This document shows, piece after piece, positions 18,913-22,567 of a stretch of 22,567 nucleotides of DNA; position 1 is the first letter of the stretch; each line of letters begins with the position of its first letter. The translations under genes were made by a program, and so were the position numbers. The stretch covers positions 1 through 22,567 of the forward strand of contig CAYWBW010000029.1 in NCBI GenBank assembly GCA_964456745.1, in the 5' to 3' direction. The DNA comes from CAYWBW01 sp964456745 (GTDB lineage Bacteria; Patescibacteriota; Gracilibacteria; GCA-2401425; JAJOLG01). Under the pieces are notes generated by a model. That model ran no database searches, was not told the DNA's origin, and saw nothing but the letters and a program-made list of their open reading frames with translations.

Positions 18913-19302
18913 TTAATAATCAATAAGAGCTTGAAAATCCTTTTTGGAATTTTTAAGGTATTTTCTTATTAAACTTTCTGATTGTCGTTTCTTAGCTCTA
19001 TAAAAGCTGTATATTAATGATCTTACTAATTTGTTACCCATAGGGTCATCACTACCGATACAACATCAAACAAGCATTGCTTGTCTTTCGTTAAGGTCAT
19101 AATATCTAGCTCTATATTTCATTCAGTGTTCAAAATATTCATGATATTTTTCTTCAAATGGTCATAAGTGCTTTAATTTTCTATTCTCTAAGAAAAGAAT
19201 CGTATTAAGCCATTGGTAATTATCAATTTCCTCTGCGATTGTAAAAGTACTGATAGTTACAGTGTTGTTTGCAGTTTTAGTTTTTAAATACTTTGTTGTC
19301 AT
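18913..19302 (-). CDS. Rha-like phage regulatory protein
   Basis: 129 residues. The segment YDLNERQAMLVGCCIGSDDP followed by NKLVRSLIYSFYRAKK resembles the 'YxLtxrq..ll.....k...lkk.li.aF..ar' core of Rha/ORF6N-type phage regulatory proteins, which interfere with host or phage gene expression. The N-terminus (TVTISTFTIAEEIDNYQWL) is strand-rich then helical. The match is by pattern only. It belongs to the leftward operon of the integrative element, between the 57-residue protein and the replication genes. Confidence 0.5.
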
Positions 19303-19346
19303 AATTATTATAGTTAAGTTTATAAATTATTTTTTAAGTTTTGTGC

Positions 19347-19520
19347 TTAAGAGTTATTTCAAGCTATTTCTCTTTGATAGATTCAATTAAGGATTTCAAA
19401 ATATCTACAATATTTTGGTAAATGATGATAAAAATTTTCTGACAATTCATTCTCTGAAACATCACTTGATATCTCTTTATTTCCTTTTGCCTTTGTTGTT
19501 TCCTTAGAAAAAGTCATCAT
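19347..19520 (-). CDS. Small hypothetical protein, first of replication operon
   Basis: 57 residues from ATG 19520 (or 56 from 19517; two ATG codons are adjacent). It has a polar, Ser/Glu/Lys-rich first half and a second half with aromatic and His residues (ENFYHHLPKYCRYFEILN). No family recognised. A perfect 10-bp hairpin lies 12 bases ahead of the start, which could hide or set the ribosome site. It is followed after 44 bases by the Rha-like gene. Confidence 0.5.
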
Positions 19521-19531
19521 TTGTCATCATT

Positions 19532-19556
19532 TTTAATCAGCAAACAGCTGATTAAA
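19532..19556. promoter_or_regulatory. Hairpin or operator just before the replication operon
   Basis: A perfect inverted repeat TTTAATCAGC/GCTGATTAAA with a 5-base centre, ending 12 bases upstream of the - start at 19520. It could be an operator for a dimeric repressor or an RNA hairpin controlling translation. No T tract follows it on -. Confidence 0.5.
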
Positions 19557-19679
19557 TTATTAAATTAGGTAGTTAAAATTAATAAAGAAATTTGTTTGTA
19601 TATATTTTTGTTGATTTTCATATGTTAAGGTTTAATTAGAATTGTTTCATAATCTTTTTAGTCAGATATTTTTTTACAT

Positions 19680-19707
19680 AAAAAAAACTGCTAAGATTAC
19701 TTAACAG
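19680..19707 (-). terminator. Intrinsic terminator in the leader
   Basis: On - CTGTTAAG-TAAT-CTTAGCAG (8 bp, one G-U pair) is followed directly by eight T. It is the clearest terminator in the window. It lies between the excisionase-like gene and the replication operon, inside the hairpin-rich leader. Confidence 0.68.
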
Positions 19708-19720
19708 AGCTATTTTCAAA

Positions 19721-19776
19721 AAAACATGGAGTTTATGCAAAATAACAGCTTTTGTTAAGCATTTTTTCCATGTTTT
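19721..19776 (-). ncRNA. Long hairpin in leader RNA
   Basis: Perfect outer arms AAAACATGGA/TCCATGTTTT (10 bp), then ATGC/GCAT and an inner TAACA/TGTTA stem with a 5-base loop. On - the outer arm runs into TTTTTTT, so it may itself terminate. The GCTTAAC stretch in it can alternatively pair with GTTAAG of the terminator downstream, which would prevent that terminator from forming. Function is inferred only. Confidence 0.45.
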
Positions 19777-19799
19777 GTATGAATTTAATGTTCTATTTG

Positions 19800-19825
19800 G
19801 TAAATAATTTTTTTTAATTATTTAC
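19800..19825. repeat. Inverted repeat in the leader
   Basis: GTAAATAATT/AATTATTTAC, 10 bp, with a 6-base centre of T. It is A+T-only apart from the end pair, so it is weak as RNA; it could be a protein-binding site. Confidence 0.35.
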
Positions 19826-19840
19826 TTGTTCTATCTACTT

Positions 19841-19867
19841 ATTTTAGAATATTGTTGAAGATGTCAA
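19841..19867 (-). promoter_or_regulatory. Possible promoter of leader and replication operon
   Basis: On - a consensus -35 TTGACA (19862-19867) and a -10-like TAAAAT (19841-19846) are 15 bases apart, shorter than ideal. The start would be about 310 bases ahead of the first gene, giving a long structured leader. Confidence 0.42.
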
Positions 19868-19926
19868 AAGTTTTTTCAAAATTATTTTTAATGGCTTGGT
19901 TTAGATATTAATAAGTATATGAAATA

Positions 19927-20145
19927 TTACTTAAGTTTGATTCTTGGATCTTTTTTAGCTTTTTGCTTTCTATCTTCTATGTATTCATCAATTTCATATT
20001 CTAAAAAGGCAACTCAGGAGGATATTTTTTGATAAGGTATTTTGTTGTCATTAATTAGTTCGGACAAATACTGCGGAGATAATCAAAGTCTTTTTGCCAC
20101 ATCTCATACTCACAGGATTACAGGTCTTTTCTTTTTTCTAGCCAT
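19927..20145 (-). CDS. Excisionase-like helix-turn-helix protein
   Basis: 72 residues. A basic start (ARKKKRPV), then GVGDVAKRLGLSPQYLSELI, a MerR/excisionase-type helix-turn-helix, then KIPYQKISSGVAFLEYEIDE (the 'wing', where the family has p.....g.r.f...dl..y) and a charged tail DRKQKAKKDPRIKLK. Such proteins bend attachment-site DNA and steer recombinases to excision, or act as repressors. Divergent from the small + gene at 20308 that precedes the recombinase. The decayed copy at 4121-4285 shares the wing and tail. Confidence 0.75.
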
Positions 20146-20197
20146 AAATAAATAGTTAATAATTTCTATTTATTAATAATATTGCAAAAAGACTTGA

Positions 20198-20226
20198 ATT
20201 ATAGACGTAATGAATTAAGGTATAAT
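20198..20226. promoter_or_regulatory. Divergent promoter region
   Basis: TATAAT on - (20198-20203) and TATAAT on + (20221-20226) lie between the excisionase-like gene and the 69-residue gene. The -35 boxes are weak on both sides. The close spacing suggests that the two directions compete or share a regulator. Confidence 0.4.
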
Positions 20227-20307
20227 TAACAGTAATACAAATAAATAAAGCATAAATAGTTTATTAATAAAATCCATTATACCTGAACTTAATTAAAGTA
20301 TTTAAAA

Positions 20308-20517
20308 ATGAAAGATCTAAATCCGTGAAAATTACAGGCAATAATAAATGAAGCAGAGTTTGAGCTATATGCTAAGTTAAGAGAAAATGCACAAGTAATG
20401 ATTATTGTAATTGAGTGAATACTTGATAGAACTGATATTTTAGAAGATTTTGAAAGAGAGGAGCTTCTTAAGGCAATAACTGACTTTAAGGATTATTTTC
20501 TTAATGTAAGGAAATAA
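20308..20517 (+). CDS. Small helical protein upstream of the recombinase
   Basis: 69 residues, almost wholly helical and acidic in the second half (AIINEAEFELYAKLRENAQ, then DFEREELLKAITDFKDYF). No family recognised; no membrane segment. It has two UGA-coded glycines. It diverges from the excisionase-like gene and precedes the recombinase by 74 bases, so an accessory role in integration or its control is likely by position only. Confidence 0.6.
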
Positions 20518-20591
20518 AATTTGCTAAATTCTCAAGTTTCATTTCATAAATTTTTTATTATTCTGTTTATTGCAAATGCCAAATTATAAAT

Positions 20592-22271
20592 ATGATCAAT
20601 TCTGAATATCTTATATATTGCAGGAAATCAACTGAAGAAGTTGATAATCAAAAAAACTCCCTTGAAGTTCAAGAGCAAGAGTGAATTAAATTTGCTAAAT
20701 CTAAATGATTAAAAATAACTTCAAAAACTATCGATGGTTTAATGAAGTCATGAGTTATAAAAGAAAGTCATTCCGCATTTAAAACAAAAGCTTTAAAAAT
20801 TTGAAAAGATTGATTAATGGAATATCAAATTGAAAGACCGAAATTCATGCAAATGATAGGGCTTTTGATTGAGAAGAAATATAAATGAGTGATAGTTCTT
20901 TGTTGGGATAGAGTTTCAAGAAATGAGCAAGATGACATGATTGTGAAAGAGCTGATTGATAACCAATGAATTGATATTCAATTTGTACAAACACAATACG
21001 ACAAATGAATTTGATGAGATTTGCACAGAGATATTGATTGAATGTTTGCTAGGCATTATAGCAAGACAATATCGGTGAAAGTTAAAACTACCTTTGATAA
21101 GCTCATTAAAGAGAAAAGATGTCTAAATGTATCCCCAATAGGATATCTTGATAAATGATCTGATAATAAGCCTGTTGATCCTGAAAGAGGAGGTATTGTG
21201 AAAGACCTTCTAAATAATTTTGTTTCATGATGACACAGTATTGATTCCTTGCTTAAACTAGCACTTAAAAAATGACTTACTCAAAAACCAAGAAAAAAGA
21301 AATGAGATAAGACTTGAATAAAAGTTACTCCTCCAGTTACAAGGAGAGCAATTGAATCCATGCTTAACAGTCAGTTCTATATCTGAAGAGTTAGATTTAG
21401 ATGAGAGTGGAGAGAATGAAAGCATACACCTCTTATTGATATGAGAACTTTCATCAAAAATCAAGAACACCTTAAGAGTAACCGTACATCAATAAAATAT
21501 GATGATTTGAAATTCTTCCCATATCGCTGAATAATCAAATGTACCTGCTGAAGATCTTATTCGCCTGAACTAAAAAAATGAAAGTACATTCTTTATTCTT
21601 CAAAGTGCAAGAAAGACTGTGATAATTCTAAGAAATGCCTTAATGAAAAGGATATTGATGATATTATTTGTGAATTAATTACAAAACTCTCATTTTCTAA
21701 GGCTGAACTTGAGAGGATTAGAAAAGAATTTGAAACTGATATTGATAGTGTAGCTAGGCAAAGAAACGAAAAACTCCATAAAATGACTAAGGATAAAGAG
21801 AAGTTATTTGACGAGTTAGACTTTCTTACTAAAAATAAACTCAAGTTTATCAAAGAATGATTTTACACCATTGAATCTTATGTATCTGAAGAAAATAAGC
21901 TAAAAGAGGAGATGAGCAAGATTGATAAGATGTTCCAAATCCAAACAGAAACTTGAATAGAAATGCTTAATTTTGTTACTGAGTTTTCCGAACTCGTACA
22001 AATGACTTCAGAACTTTATAAAAAGTGAACTGACAAAGAAAGGAAAGAATTGTGTAATTTGATTTTTTCCGAACTGACTATAAAAGACGGCAAAGTGGTA
22101 TGATACAGGGCAGATGAAGGGTTTGACGAGTTACTTTCAAGGACTGACAAAAAACCACCTCAAAGCCCTTGAGATAGTGGAAATACACCATTTTCTTGAA
22201 ATGATGATATCCCTAATGGCGGAGAGTGAGGGATTCGAACCCTCGATCCCAAAAATGAGATAACACCTTAG
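20592..22271 (+). CDS. Large serine recombinase (site-specific integrase)
   Basis: 559 residues. The N-terminal resolvase domain has YCRKSTEE with Ser13 as the nucleophile and VLCWDRVSRNEQD. The recombinase domain follows (GYLDKGSDNKPVDPERGG, then VTRRAIESMLNSQFYIGRV), a zinc ribbon (C317, C319, C339, C343) and a coiled coil (ELERIRKEFETDIDSVARQ onward), the order of large serine integrases. These cut and rejoin att sites through a Ser-DNA link. The last residues, from about 542 (GGEGGIRTLDP), are encoded by the antisense of tRNA-Ser, so the frame was extended by integration at that tRNA; the natural end is probably earlier. Nearly all glycines are UGA. Confidence 0.92.
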
Positions 22272-22306
22272 CAGGGTGCCGCATTCAGCCACTCTGCCAA
22301 CTCTCC
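22217..22306 (-). tRNA. tRNA-Ser(GCU)
   Basis: Read on - it starts GGAGAGT and ends ACTCTCC-G-CCA, a perfect 7-bp acceptor stem with encoded CCA. The anticodon arm GCACC-CTGCTAA-GGTGT has anticodon GCU, which reads AGC and AGU serine codons. A long variable arm (type II) and a T-arm GAGGG-TTCGAAT-CCCTC are present. The recombinase frame overlaps it by 55 bases in antisense, so the element appears integrated at its 3' end with the gene kept whole. Confidence 0.93.
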
Positions 22307-22467
22307 ATATGATATTTTAATATTCAGTTTTTAACTAGCTTAAGTTAAAACTACTAAAGCATTTTATAAAGAAATTTTGTTTGGTCAATGATAATAATTG
22401 TAGTGTGGGATTAATTTTAAGAATAAGGTTGGTACTTTGTAATGTGATAGCAATTTAAAAGTTAAAA

Positions 22468-22500
22468 TTTTTAATTTAAAATAGATTTTTAATTTAAAAT
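22468..22500. repeat. Two 15-base direct repeats, period 18
   Basis: TTTTTAATTTAAAAT occurs at 22468-22482 and 22486-22500. It is A+T-only, so chance is possible. The 261 bases beyond the tRNA hold no gene I can support; an A+T-rich imperfect hairpin lies at about 22327-22351. Confidence 0.4.
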
Positions 22501-22567
22501 TCGTTAAGTTTGAAGGTTAAATCTTTTTTTGCAATGCTAAGAAAAATATTCCTTCATTCTAAAATGA

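Noticed and set aside
22327..22351. A+T-rich imperfect hairpin beyond tRNA-Ser
   Set aside because: One bulge, no G+C clamp and no T tract; a terminator cannot be claimed.
1..22567. CRISPR array, rRNA or further complete tRNA genes
   Set aside because: No regularly spaced repeats and no rRNA-like segments were seen; apart from tRNA-Ser only tRNA 3'-end fragments are present.

Overview
The window can only be read with UGA as glycine (genetic code 25). Translated that way, intact genes appear with UGA exactly where glycine is invariant: Walker A loops of a kinase (positions 127-150) and of HsdR (14841-14864), the SAM-binding loop of HsdM, and the HExxH of an ImmA-type protease. This code is known from Absconditabacteria (SR1) and Gracilibacteria (BD1-5/GN02) of the Patescibacteria/CPR. 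The very low G+C and small genes fit such a host. With the standard code almost every gene here looks broken.

Left part (1-5153): a uridine-kinase-like P-loop kinase, an unrecognised 242-residue protein and a RhuM-family protein lie in a row on +. They are followed by a patchwork of mobile-element debris. It contains a PemK/MazF-like toxin, two small membrane proteins, a zinc-ribbon protein, a decayed excisionase-like gene, three short fragments resembling antisense tRNA 3' ends, and two candidate small RNAs on -, each with a promoter-like box and an intrinsic terminator.

Middle (5308-8079): one 923-residue gene joins a TM0106-type RecB-like/RNase H-like nuclease to a full IS66-type DDE transposase. 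Its glycines are mostly GGN (29 of 35), unlike its neighbours, so it looks like a newcomer from a standard-code donor.

Defence operon (8293-17051): seven tightly packed + genes: hsdM, hepT, a fusion of the MntA nucleotidyltransferase to the type I specificity subunit HsdS, a secreted membrane-anchored protein, higB, a HigA-ImmA fusion and hsdR. A type I restriction-modification system thus carries two toxin-antitoxin modules inside its operon, one of them covalently fused to its DNA-recognition subunit. One segment of hsdS (about 10560-11100) has no UGA codons at all, which suggests a recent swap of the first target-recognition domain.

Right part (17156-22567): a phage- or plasmid-like integrative element. 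On - are an excisionase-like protein, a roughly 300-base hairpin-rich leader, small proteins, a Rha-like regulator, a replisome-organiser-like protein, a decayed DnaB N-terminal fragment and a DnaQ-type exonuclease. On + are a small helical protein and a large serine recombinase whose reading frame runs antisense into tRNA-Ser(GCU), the probable integration site. No CRISPR array or rRNA is present.
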